The notes below the pieces were generated by a model. The model worked only from the letters and a program-made list of their open reading frames with translations, was not told the origin of the DNA and did no database searches. Below, one piece after another: positions 8,799 to 17,259 of a stretch of 64,000 nt of DNA. The DNA is from Pontibacter harenae (GTDB taxonomy: Bacteria > Bacteroidota > Bacteroidia > Cytophagales > Hymenobacteraceae), in contig NZ_JAJJWH010000009.1 of the NCBI RefSeq assembly GCF_020907245.1, positions 62,001 to 126,000 on the forward strand, written 5' to 3'. Position 1 is the first letter of the stretch; each line of letters starts with the position of its first letter. The translations under genes were made by a program, and so were the position numbers.

Positions 8799-9695
8799 AT
8801 GAAGTACTTAATTGATTTACCTACTATTGATGGTTATAAGGAGGCTCTTTACCAACATTTACAAAATCTTAAAAATAGAAAAACAGAGACTTTAGATAAT
8901 TCAAGCCTTTATATTTCTATAATAACTATAGTTTTCAATGCTGAATCTACAATAGAAAGAACAATTAAGAGTGTAATTGAACAGAATTATAAGTTCATAG
9001 AGTATATAATAATTGATGCTGGATCAACAGATAATACATTAGAAATTATAAATAAATACAAAAATAGCGTTACCTATATTGTTAGCGAGAAAGATAAAGG
9101 TATCTATGATGCTATGAATAAAGGAATAACTTTAGCATCAGGGGAACTTATAGGCTTACTTAATGCAGATGACTTTTATGAACCTGAAGCAATATCTAAA
9201 ATAGCTGAACATTACTTAAAAAATGGAGGAGATATAATACATGGAGACGTAAATTATATAAAAGATTGCAGAAAACTATTTACACTTAAACCTCCCACAA
9301 TAATTACAAGGTACTCTTTTACAGAAATGCCATTAAATCACCCAGCTACATTCATTAGAAAAAAAATTTATGAAGAAATAGGTTTGTATAGAACAAACTA
9401 TATGATTGCTGCAGATTGGGAATTCATACTTCGAGCGTTCACTCTTCAAAAAAGTTTTAGTTATATTCCTCATATTATTACAAATTATTCTTTAGAAGGT
9501 GTTTCTAGTACACAAGCTAAAGTTGGGTTTAATGAAATATTTACCACTCTTTCGGAACTAAATCTTTTGAACCCTATTCAACTATTCTTTTACCACCAGA
9601 TTGCTAAGCTAAAGTTAGCTATTAAAAGAACAGACAACAAATTTGTTCGAAGCCTTCTAACAGGTGTTAGGAAACTAAAGGCAAGAACTGCCTAA
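8799..9695 (+). CDS. Glycosyltransferase family 2
   Basis: An inverting GT-A glycosyltransferase of 298 residues. It has the N-terminal strand ISIITIVFNAESTIERTIKS, the DAGSTDNT nucleotide-binding segment, KDKGIYDAMNKGI, and the metal-binding NADD of LLNADDFYEPEA. A later HPATFIRKKIYEEIGLY segment is typical of the WcaA/SpsA-like group. No transmembrane segments are evident, so it is probably a peripheral enzyme of repeat-unit assembly. It is 12 bases from the preceding GT4 gene. Confidence 0.88.
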   Translation: MKYLIDLPTIDGYKEALYQHLQNLKNRKTETLDNSSLYISIITIVFNAESTIERTIKSVIEQNYKFIEYIIIDAGSTDNTLEIINKYKNSVTYIVSEKDKGIYDAMNKGITLASGELIGLLNADDFYEPEAISKIAEHYLKNGGDIIHGDVNYIKDCRKLFTLKPPTIITRYSFTEMPLNHPATFIRKKIYEEIGLYRTNYMIAADWEFILRAFTLQKSFSYIPHIITNYSLEGVSSTQAKVGFNEIFTTLSELNLLNPIQLFFYHQIAKLKLAIKRTDNKFVRSLLTGVRKLKARTA

Positions 9696-9721
9696 TCAAT
9701 AAAACTTATAAAACAACAACA

Positions 9722-11014
9722 TTGAAGCTGAAGGTAAAAAAATCTTCTTTCTGGCAAATTTGGCTGGTAGTTACAATATTTCTATCCACTGTACAAGATC
9801 TGAAAACAGTAGATTATTTTGGTGAAATAGCGAGAAACCCTATTGTTTTCCTTACACCGCTTTTCTTGCTAACTGAGTTAGTCTTTTTATCCAAAAAACA
9901 CGAAAAGGAATTTAACTTCATTAACCTTATTTTTTTAATATTTATATTTCTCTTATTCCTTTCCAGCTTAGGGAATGTCTCATTATGGCTTTTCAAAGAA
10001 GGAACATTCATTGCCTTAGGTGAAAACATAGTAGTTAAAAGTCTTAAGGTTATTACTTACTATTTATCTTTTATGCTCTTGTTTAGACACACGTTCTTCG
10101 TGATGAGAGAAATAGGTGATATAAAAAAAGTTTCAAAATGTTTTTTTATTGTAACTCTTTTATACATCCCAATTCTAACTTTTGAATTATATACTATTCC
10201 AACCTCTTTTTCAGAATATCACGCTTCAATACCTCCATACTATCGAGTACGACTACTTACAGCAGAATCAAGTTGGACAGGAAGTGTCATTGTCTTACTG
10301 ATAACTGGGAGCTTGATTACCTATAATAACTTTAGAAAACATTCTGTAAAATTCTTTATTGTAATTGCTTTCACCCTTATCTATTTCACTTTTACAACCT
10401 CAAAAATGTTTCTAATAACTGTTGTAATGGTTAGCTTTATTTTTATTCTTCTGAGAAAGAAAATAAAAATAAAATTATTATTCATTTCCGCATTCATCTT
10501 TATCCTTTCCTTATTTTATGTCATTCCTAAAGTAACTGAACATATTAAATCAGATTTACAAAACTATACTTCAGTGGTTACTCGTACCTCATCCTTTATA
10601 AATAGCTTTTATGTCACTCTCTTTTACCCACTAGGTACTGGAGGCCTCTACTATGCTTACTTTGTTGAATATGTAAAGGAGCCAGCCCATTTAGTAGCAT
10701 CTATAACTGGAGGCAGGGCAGACGAAGTTAAGAATTGGGGTAAACAAGACAACGGAGACAAAAACATATCTCCTTCTTCAGAATTGGGACAATGGACAAT
10801 AATGTTAGGAATTCCAGGATTCTTACTTTTCTTTTACTTTTACTTGAATCTCCTGAATTATAGTAAAGTAAATAACACCCTACTACTAGGAATGCTTTAC
10901 TTCTTTATTACAGGTTTGTTGACAGAGACTTTAATGACAAAACCAAACATAATTATTTTCTTTGCTTTGGTGGTGTTTTGTAAAGTATGTTACAAAAAAA
11001 TTATTACAGAATAG
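9722..11014 (+). CDS. Multi-spanning membrane protein, probable O-antigen polymerase (Wzy-like)
   Basis: A very hydrophobic protein of 430 residues with about 10-12 predicted membrane segments, and a longer, more polar loop around residues 290-360 (the stretch with ITGGRADEVKNWGKQDN). This topology, low sequence conservation and the position in the cluster fit a Wzy polymerase, but no diagnostic motif is visible. The open frame begins with TTG at 9722, which gives a sensible short basic N-terminus (MKLKVKKSSF). No early ATG offers a better start. An alternative identity is an O-antigen ligase, although the gene at 12222 fits that better. Confidence 0.65.
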   Translation: MKLKVKKSSFWQIWLVVTIFLSTVQDLKTVDYFGEIARNPIVFLTPLFLLTELVFLSKKHEKEFNFINLIFLIFIFLLFLSSLGNVSLWLFKEGTFIALGENIVVKSLKVITYYLSFMLLFRHTFFVMREIGDIKKVSKCFFIVTLLYIPILTFELYTIPTSFSEYHASIPPYYRVRLLTAESSWTGSVIVLLITGSLITYNNFRKHSVKFFIVIAFTLIYFTFTTSKMFLITVVMVSFIFILLRKKIKIKLLFISAFIFILSLFYVIPKVTEHIKSDLQNYTSVVTRTSSFINSFYVTLFYPLGTGGLYYAYFVEYVKEPAHLVASITGGRADEVKNWGKQDNGDKNISPSSELGQWTIMLGIPGFLLFFYFYLNLLNYSKVNNTLLLGMLYFFITGLLTETLMTKPNIIIFFALVVFCKVCYKKIITE

Positions 11015-11019
11015 TTTTC

Positions 11020-12192
11020 ATGAAGAAGATACTCATAGTAAGTCCCAGCTTTCCATATCCAGCTAATTATGGGGGAGGTGTTGACATATGGAGAAGAATT
11101 ATCTCTTTAGTTAAAATGGGGAATAAAGTTGATTTAATAGCAACTGTTAAGGACTTGCCAAACAAAGAAGATTTAGATTATGTTAAAAATTTTGTAGATA
11201 AAGTTTATCTAATAAGCCGAGAAAACAAGATTATTGATCTATTTTCAATGTTCCCATTACAGGTTAAGTCAAGACAAAAGTTAAAGGAATTAGTCCTAAA
11301 TGATTTGTATGATATTACACTTCTTGAAGGCGACTATGTCGGGCTGATTTTAGAAAATAAATCGTTAAAATCTACTCATCTTGTTCTAAGAAGCCATAAT
11401 GATGAAAAAGAATATTTTAAAAAACTTGCTTTAAGCAGTGATGCACTGCTTAATTCTTTATATTACTTTAGTGAGTTTATTAAATTTAAATTTTACACAA
11501 AAAAAATTCTGCTTAAAAAAATAAAAAATATTTTATTTATTTCTTTTACAGAATTTTCTTCCTTCAATAATCAAGAAAAAAAAGATCAATATCAATCAGT
11601 GTTTTTACCAACTCCAATTGATAAAAAAGAATTTAAGACGAGAGAACTTAAAGGTAATACTGTTGTTTTTGTCGGTTCTCTTTTTATGCCCAATAATCAA
11701 GAAGCTATCTTGTGGTACCTTAAGAATGTTCATCCAGGTTTAGTATCTGTTCCTGATTATAAGTTTTTAATTATAGGAAGCACAAGAGGGCATGATATCT
11801 CTACCTTTGAAAACAAACTTAATAACTATAAATCGATAGAATATCACATTGATGTAACTAACCTTGAGTATATATATGAAAGGTCAAGTGTTTTTGTTAA
11901 TCCTATGCTAAATGGTGCTGGTGTGAAAATCAAATCTATCAATGCTATCATTGAAGGACTACCTTTAGTATCAACAAGAGTTGGAATAGAAGGAACTGGG
12001 CTTATTAATGGACAACATTATTTAGAAGCAAATTCTCCAAATGAGTTTAAATCTTCCATAAAAAAATTGCTCATGTCAACTACAGAAAGAAAAAAAATAG
12101 CAGCTTATGCTCAAAGATTTTTAATAGAACACAATCATGATCTCATATTAGATGAATTTATAAGGGTGCTGCACAAGCAAGAAGTACATTAA
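11020..12192 (+). CDS. Glycosyltransferase family 4 (glycosyl_transf_4-like)
   Basis: A GT-B glycosyltransferase of 390 residues. It opens with MKKILIVSPSFPYPANYGGG and has LVLRSHNDEKEYF in the acceptor domain, VVFVGSLFMPNNQEAILWYL at the domain border, and FVNPMLNGAGVKIKSINAIIEGLPLVST at the donor site. An ATG at 10987 in the same frame overlaps the preceding gene, but the ATG at 11020 lies 5 bases after the upstream stop and begins the conserved first strand, so it was chosen. It is translationally coupled in the cluster. Confidence 0.87.
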   Translation: MKKILIVSPSFPYPANYGGGVDIWRRIISLVKMGNKVDLIATVKDLPNKEDLDYVKNFVDKVYLISRENKIIDLFSMFPLQVKSRQKLKELVLNDLYDITLLEGDYVGLILENKSLKSTHLVLRSHNDEKEYFKKLALSSDALLNSLYYFSEFIKFKFYTKKILLKKIKNILFISFTEFSSFNNQEKKDQYQSVFLPTPIDKKEFKTRELKGNTVVFVGSLFMPNNQEAILWYLKNVHPGLVSVPDYKFLIIGSTRGHDISTFENKLNNYKSIEYHIDVTNLEYIYERSSVFVNPMLNGAGVKIKSINAIIEGLPLVSTRVGIEGTGLINGQHYLEANSPNEFKSSIKKLLMSTTERKKIAAYAQRFLIEHNHDLILDEFIRVLHKQEVH

Positions 12193-12221
12193 AATATGAC
12201 TTATGTTTTAATAATAATATC

Positions 12222-13523
12222 ATGGTAACACATTTAGAAAAAGAGGGTCAAAAGTTAGAACAATTATGGGTAGTTTTAACAGCTGCTCTTTTTGCTTTTC
12301 CCCTTTTTAAGATTCCCATTTATACCTCATTAGTAGCAATTTGGTTAATTTCATCAATATTTGTTGCTAAAAAAAGTGGTTATAAAATATCCAAAGGCAC
12401 TATCAAAATTTATCTGATTTTGATAATACCTTTTATCGTCCAATCTATCGGTTTTTTGATTTCTGATGAAAAGGGAGAAGCTCTTTACTATTTAGAAAGA
12501 AATTTATCAATCCCATTGATTCCAATAGGTTTTGCTTTAGGAGAGCATGCTTTTAAAAAAAAGCATGCTCTCCTTTTTTTTGTAATATTTATACTTAGTT
12601 GCTTTATTTTAAACAGCTATGTTTTACTATATCTAATTATAAATGGGTTCTTTTCCAGATTTAGTGAAGATAATTTGTACAATCCTATATTTAGAAATGC
12701 TTATACACAGCTTACTAATACCCACCTTCCCTATTTAGGCATATGGTTCTTATTTAGTTGTATCATTATCGTTTATATTCTTCAGCAAGAAAAACTAAAG
12801 TCCTATTACAAAATAGTTTTAACTCTTATTGGAATTGAATTATTTGTTGGAACATTTTTATTCTCTGCCAGGATGGCAATTATTGCCTTCTGCTTAACTT
12901 TAGTTGCTTCTTTCATCTTGTATTTCAAAAGCATTAAAAGAACATTAATACTTTTATTTCTTTTAACATTCACTTTATTTCTTTTATCTAAAATACCAAC
13001 CATATCTCATCGCATTGATGAGATCGCAAATACATCTCTTCACCCACCTACTGGAAGCCCATGGGATCCCCAAGGCATTAACCAGTATAATTCAACAAAC
13101 ATTAGAGTTGGGATAATTGTTTGCTCCTTAGACATTTTGAAAGAAAATTGGTTAGTTGGTGTAGGAAGGTCTGAAGTACAAAGTTCGTTAAACAAATGCT
13201 ATACAAGGTTTCCTATCGAAGGTTATAATGATTATAAAACCGTTGATTACAATACCCATAATCAATACATTGACTTTTGGTTATCTTCTGGTCTTATCGG
13301 AATAATTTTATTCTTAAGTTTTATTTTCTATATATTCCATAGAAGCTTTATTAGTAAAGACATATTCTTATTTGGCTTTATTATGTTTATTTCTATAAGC
13401 TTTCTTACTGAAAATATTCTATCTAGACATTCTGGGGTTGCTTTTTTTGCTCTGTTCAGCAGTTTCCTCTTCATCAGAAATTTCATTCTTAATACTGACT
13501 TGCCTTCAAAAGGAAAGCTATAG
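12222..13523 (+). CDS. O-antigen ligase family protein (Wzy_C-type)
   Basis: An integral membrane protein of 433 residues with about 11-12 hydrophobic helices. The large periplasmic loop before the last helices carries NIRVGIIVCSLDILKENWLVG and then YNTHNQYIDFWLSSGLIG, the H-N-x-(Y/F)-L/I-type signature of the PF04932 ligase/polymerase family. It would join or polymerise surface glycan at the periplasmic face. A complete terminator-like hairpin is embedded in the coding sequence at 12540-12581. Whether it is the ligase or the polymerase of this cluster cannot be settled from sequence. Confidence 0.82.
   Translation: MVTHLEKEGQKLEQLWVVLTAALFAFPLFKIPIYTSLVAIWLISSIFVAKKSGYKISKGTIKIYLILIIPFIVQSIGFLISDEKGEALYYLERNLSIPLIPIGFALGEHAFKKKHALLFFVIFILSCFILNSYVLLYLIINGFFSRFSEDNLYNPIFRNAYTQLTNTHLPYLGIWFLFSCIIIVYILQQEKLKSYYKIVLTLIGIELFVGTFLFSARMAIIAFCLTLVASFILYFKSIKRTLILLFLLTFTLFLLSKIPTISHRIDEIANTSLHPPTGSPWDPQGINQYNSTNIRVGIIVCSLDILKENWLVGVGRSEVQSSLNKCYTRFPIEGYNDYKTVDYNTHNQYIDFWLSSGLIGIILFLSFIFYIFHRSFISKDIFLFGFIMFISISFLTENILSRHSGVAFFALFSSFLFIRNFILNTDLPSKGKL
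12540..12581 (+). terminator. Terminator-like hairpin inside the O-antigen ligase-like gene
   Basis: The arms GGAGAGCATGCTTTT (12540-12554) and AAAAGCATGCTCTCC (12559-12573) pair perfectly over 15 bases around an AAAA loop. Eight consecutive T follow (12574-12581). This is a complete intrinsic terminator, lying about 320 bases into an intact reading frame and encoding part of HAFKKKHALLFF. Confidence 0.65.
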
Positions 13524-13623
13524 AATGAAAGTAATCTCGAACATTGTAGCAAAATGAATTTTAAGACAAAATCAGTCAAATTAGTTAAGAATATCTGTAA
13601 ATAATAAGTTAAACTCTTATTCC

Positions 13624-14292
13624 ATGCAAAATTTAAGTTTGCAAAATAATGTGGAAATGCTCAAAAAGCTGTACAATATTTGCAAAAAGTCAAACTCAAA
13701 TTTTTATATAGTTTTAGTGAAGTACTTTTATTTCAAGGTAAAAGGAAAGAACATTATCTCTCACCAGAACACAATAATTAAAGGCTTGAGAAACATTTCA
13801 GTTAAAGGCTTGCTTAAGATAGGTGTAGATTATGTTGGGTTCGTACATAATAAGGATATTACCTACTTGAATATTAAAGGAAGATTAGAAATCTTAGGAA
13901 ATTTTTCTATAAGTAGAGGATGTAGACTTGATATAGGAAAAAATGCAGTTGTTCAAATTGGAGGTGGTAGTTACATAAATCCATTCACTAATATTATTAT
14001 CATGCATAGACTGAGTATAGGTAAAAATTGTGCAATATCCTGGAACTGCCAGTTCTTAGACGAAGACTTCCACCAGATACAATATGAAGAAAAAAAAGAA
14101 AATAATTCATTAGGAATCTCCATTGGTGATAGTGTTTGGATTGGCTCTAATGTATCAATATTCAAGGGTACAGTAATACCTAAAGGTTGCGTAGTAGCCT
14201 CGAACACAGTTGTTAAGAATAAATTTTATGAAGAAAATGTTTTGATTGCAGGAAACCCAGCAAAAATTATAAAGAGAAATGTCACATGGTGA
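13624..14292 (+). CDS. Left-handed beta-helix (hexapeptide) acyltransferase
   Basis: A hexapeptide-repeat protein of 222 residues. The repeats occupy the second half: VQIGGGSYINPFTNIIIM, IGKNCAISWNCQFLDEDFHQI, then SIGDSVWIGSNVSIFKGTVIPKG and VVASNTVVKN. The final AGNPAKIIKRNV is the usual C-terminus of maltose/galactoside-type O-acetyltransferases. It probably O-acetylates a sugar of the surface glycan. An N-terminal stretch of about 80 residues is less conserved. It stands 100 bases after the ligase-like gene. Confidence 0.84.
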   Translation: MQNLSLQNNVEMLKKLYNICKKSNSNFYIVLVKYFYFKVKGKNIISHQNTIIKGLRNISVKGLLKIGVDYVGFVHNKDITYLNIKGRLEILGNFSISRGCRLDIGKNAVVQIGGGSYINPFTNIIIMHRLSIGKNCAISWNCQFLDEDFHQIQYEEKKENNSLGISIGDSVWIGSNVSIFKGTVIPKGCVVASNTVVKNKFYEENVLIAGNPAKIIKRNVTW

Positions 14293-14452
14293 GAAAATAG
14301 TTATTAACAAGTGCTCAAAAGCAGCCAGTAAAGTTTAAATAGTCATGTATAGTTTTAGATTAACGAGATACTAGTTTCTTTAATTTGAAGGCTTGTATAT
14401 TTTAGAAATTAATTAAAAACTTCAATATCTATCCTCGTTATATCAAACTAGC

Positions 14453-14460
14453 TAACTTTG
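14453..14460 (+). promoter_or_regulatory. Possible -7 promoter element (TAACTTTG)
   Basis: It matches the Bacteroidota TAnnTTTG -7 consensus and lies 66 bases before the TTG start of the glycosyltransferase at 14527, in a 234-base gap. No obvious -33 element was found. Confidence 0.42.
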
Positions 14461-14526
14461 TATAATTATTATAGAAGTACCAAAGTTAAAATAGGGTGCC
14501 TTTATTAGTTCCTAAAGTAGAATAAA

Positions 14527-15630
14527 TTGAAAGTAGCGATAGTACATGAGTGGTTTGTAGACTATTCTGGTTCAGAAAGAGTAGTAGAACAACTTATACA
14601 AATGTTTCCAGATGCTGATTTATTTTCTGTCATAGAATTTATGCCAGAACACCTCAGAAAGCATATACTTAACAAAAAAGTTACTACCACATTTATTCAA
14701 AAACTTCCTTTCGCTAAAAAGCATTATAGGAATTACCTTGCGCTTATGCCTATAGCAATTGAGCAACTTGATGTTTCCAGGTATGATTTAATTCTATCGA
14801 GTAGCCATGCAGTAGCTAAGGGAATTCTTACGAGTGCCAATCAAGTCCATATCTGCTATTGCCACTCTCCTATCCGTTACGCTTGGGATCTTTATCATCA
14901 ATATCTAAAAGAGTCTGGACTTCAGAGAGGTTTTAAGGGCTTCATTGCTAAAGCCATTTTGCATTATATTCGCATGTGGGATTACACTACAGCAAACCGC
15001 GTTGATTATTTCATAGCGAACTCAGCATATATAAGCAGAAGAATTAAGAAGGTGTATAATCGTGACGCCACCGTTATTTTCCCACCTGTAGAAGTAGAAA
15101 ACTATACCTTAGAGCCACACAAAGAGGATTTCTACTTAACAGCGTCCAGGCTTGTACCCTATAAAAAGATAGACCTTATTGTAGAGGTGTTCAGAAACCA
15201 GCCAGACAAGAAACTGATTGTTATCGGTGAGGGACCAGACTATAATAAGATTAAGGCAAAAGCAACAAGTAACATAACGCTGCTAGGCTATCAGCCTTAT
15301 GAAGTGCTAAAAAGCCATCTGCAACGGGCAAAAGCTTTTGTGTTTGCCGCAGAAGAAGACTTTGGGATTGTACCAGTTGAGGCGCAGGCTTGTGGAACAC
15401 CAGTCATTGCCTATGGCAAAGGTGGAGCCTGCGAGACTGTAATAGATGGAAAAACAGGCTTTCTGTACAAAGAGCAAACGTTTGAATCACTAACTGCGGC
15501 AATACTTAAATTTGATGCTTTGCAAGTGCCATTAGATCCTTTGATTATCAGAGAAAATGCCGAAAGATTTAGTAGAGCAGTTTTCAAAGATAAGCTTGCC
15601 TCGTTTATCAGAAGCAAAGTCAATGTTTAA
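14527..15630 (+). CDS. Glycosyltransferase family 4 (mannosyltransferase WbaZ-like)
   Basis: A GT-B enzyme of 367 residues. Its opening KVAIVHEWFVDYSGSERVVEQL, followed by ICYCHSPIRYAWDLYHQYL, is characteristic of the WbaZ/mannosyltransferase subgroup. The donor-site segment is FAAEEDFGIVPVEAQACGTPVIAYGKGG. The frame starts at TTG (14527); this gives the complete conserved first strand and no ATG is better placed. Its base composition is closer to the housekeeping flank than the AT-rich genes upstream. Mannose specificity is a guess from family resemblance. Confidence 0.86.
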   Translation: MKVAIVHEWFVDYSGSERVVEQLIQMFPDADLFSVIEFMPEHLRKHILNKKVTTTFIQKLPFAKKHYRNYLALMPIAIEQLDVSRYDLILSSSHAVAKGILTSANQVHICYCHSPIRYAWDLYHQYLKESGLQRGFKGFIAKAILHYIRMWDYTTANRVDYFIANSAYISRRIKKVYNRDATVIFPPVEVENYTLEPHKEDFYLTASRLVPYKKIDLIVEVFRNQPDKKLIVIGEGPDYNKIKAKATSNITLLGYQPYEVLKSHLQRAKAFVFAAEEDFGIVPVEAQACGTPVIAYGKGGACETVIDGKTGFLYKEQTFESLTAAILKFDALQVPLDPLIIRENAERFSRAVFKDKLASFIRSKVNV

Positions 15631-15773
15631 ACAGATGCAGCAGTAGAAAATATTTAATGCTACAAGTTTTCTTTATTGCTTTAATACTGATGAAGAATAA
15701 GCATAACTAAGCCTGTTGTTGCTTTTCAGCATTATTCATTTTCATTATTTTTGGCTTTTATTAGCAAACCATA

Positions 15774-17156
15774 ATGCCAAGATTCTACCCAAAATACATT
15801 AGTTTAATTCATTCTACAGGAGACTTAGCAGTAATTGCTATATCTACTGCTACAGCTTTTTATTTTACAAAGGGAGAACAAGAAAGCTTTTTAAACAGCC
15901 CGCATTTTAGAGTACTGCCATACTGCATGCTTGCCTGGTTAGCCTGTGTAAGACTTTTAAATTCATATAAATCAACCCACGTAAACCGCAGAAGATATAT
16001 AGTACTTGAGGTTTTAAAACCACTCTCTTTATACATAGTTCTAATTGAGGCGCTACAAAACATCTTTGATCTTACCTTCATCACAAGAGAATTTTTAATA
16101 ATTAACTATATCAGCTTATTCTTCATCATAGTCTCTTGGCGACTTCTTGTTACTTCAGGGCTTAGATATTATAGGCTAAAGGGATTCAATCTTAAAAGAT
16201 TCATTATTGTTGGTTATGGTCAAACAGGCCGCGATTTAAAAAAATATTTAGTACAGCACCCAGAATTCGGTTATCGCTTTTATGGCTTTTTCGATAATGC
16301 GCCAGAGGGTAAAGAAGATGTTGTTGGCAAAATAGAAGACTTAGAGCGTTTTGTACTCGATAATCATATAGATGAAATATACTGTTGCCCGTTTGAAGTA
16401 AATAAACAGCAGATTACGAGGCTAATTGATTTTGTGGACAATAATTTAATCAGGTTAAAGTTCTTACCCGAATCTAACACTACTTTCAACCAAAGTCTAA
16501 AAATCGATCTAGACAGTATTTTTCCTATTTTAATTACACGATCGATACCATTAGACGATGTAGTTAATAAAAGCATTAAACGTATTTTCGATATCTTTTT
16601 CTCCCTCTTTGTCATTGTGTTTTTGCTTTCGTGGCTTCTGCCTATTTTAGCAATTATCATTAAACTGAACTCGAAGGGGCCTGTATTTTTTCAGCAGGAG
16701 CGTTCAGGCATAAAAAACAAAACGTTTAAGTGCTGGAAGTTAAGGTCGATGTATGTGAACACAGAAGCAAACTCTCAGCTTGCACGCCGTGGGGATTCTA
16801 GAATCACTCCTGTTGGAGCCTTTCTAAGAAAAACAAGTATGGATGAGTTGCCCCAGTTCTTTAACGTGCTGATGGGGCAGATGTCTATAGTAGGGCCAAG
16901 GCCTCACATGTTGAAAGCAAATTCAGAATATGCTCTTGTGGCAGAGAAATACATGGTGCGGCACTTTGTTAAACCAGGAATTACAGGATTATCACAAGTT
17001 CGCGGTTATCGTGGCGAAACTACTACCATTTACCAGATAAGAGGCCGAGCTAAACTAGATATATTTTACCTGGAGAACTGGTCATTCCTGTTAGACCTCA
17101 AAATTATTTTCGTCACAGTTTATAATGTTTTCAAAGGAGATAATGATGTCTTTTAA
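15774..17156 (+). CDS. Exopolysaccharide polyprenyl glycosylphosphotransferase (WcaJ/PssY type)
   Basis: The initiating enzyme that transfers a sugar-1-phosphate, often glucose-1-phosphate, to undecaprenyl phosphate; 460 residues. Four to five N-terminal membrane helices are followed by a Rossmann-like domain (FIIVGYGQTGRDLKKYL near residue 145). Another membrane helix (IFDIFFSLFVIVFLLSWLL) precedes the catalytic C-terminal domain, with FFQQERSGIKNKTF, KLRSMYVN, KTSMDELPQFFNVLMG and SIVGPRPHM. It closes the polysaccharide cluster. The sugar is not determined by sequence. Confidence 0.9.
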   Translation: MPRFYPKYISLIHSTGDLAVIAISTATAFYFTKGEQESFLNSPHFRVLPYCMLAWLACVRLLNSYKSTHVNRRRYIVLEVLKPLSLYIVLIEALQNIFDLTFITREFLIINYISLFFIIVSWRLLVTSGLRYYRLKGFNLKRFIIVGYGQTGRDLKKYLVQHPEFGYRFYGFFDNAPEGKEDVVGKIEDLERFVLDNHIDEIYCCPFEVNKQQITRLIDFVDNNLIRLKFLPESNTTFNQSLKIDLDSIFPILITRSIPLDDVVNKSIKRIFDIFFSLFVIVFLLSWLLPILAIIIKLNSKGPVFFQQERSGIKNKTFKCWKLRSMYVNTEANSQLARRGDSRITPVGAFLRKTSMDELPQFFNVLMGQMSIVGPRPHMLKANSEYALVAEKYMVRHFVKPGITGLSQVRGYRGETTTIYQIRGRAKLDIFYLENWSFLLDLKIIFVTVYNVFKGDNDVF

Positions 17157-17233
17157 CATTTGCTAATCATCATCACAAGGCTGTCACAACCACTTATTAT
17201 CTCTAACCTTTCTCACCTTTCCCCCTCATTTAC

Positions 17234-17241
17234 TAACTTTG
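17234..17241 (+). promoter_or_regulatory. Possible -7 promoter element (TAACTTTG) of hisS
   Basis: It matches the TAnnTTTG consensus and lies 18 bases before the hisS ATG. It is the same octamer as the box at 14453. Confidence 0.45.
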
Positions 17242-17259
17242 CCTTCAAATATTTGATGC

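Noticed and set aside
12222..13523. Frameshift or pseudogene status for the O-antigen ligase-like gene because of the internal terminator
   Set aside because: The reading frame is uninterrupted through the hairpin and the family signature after it is intact.
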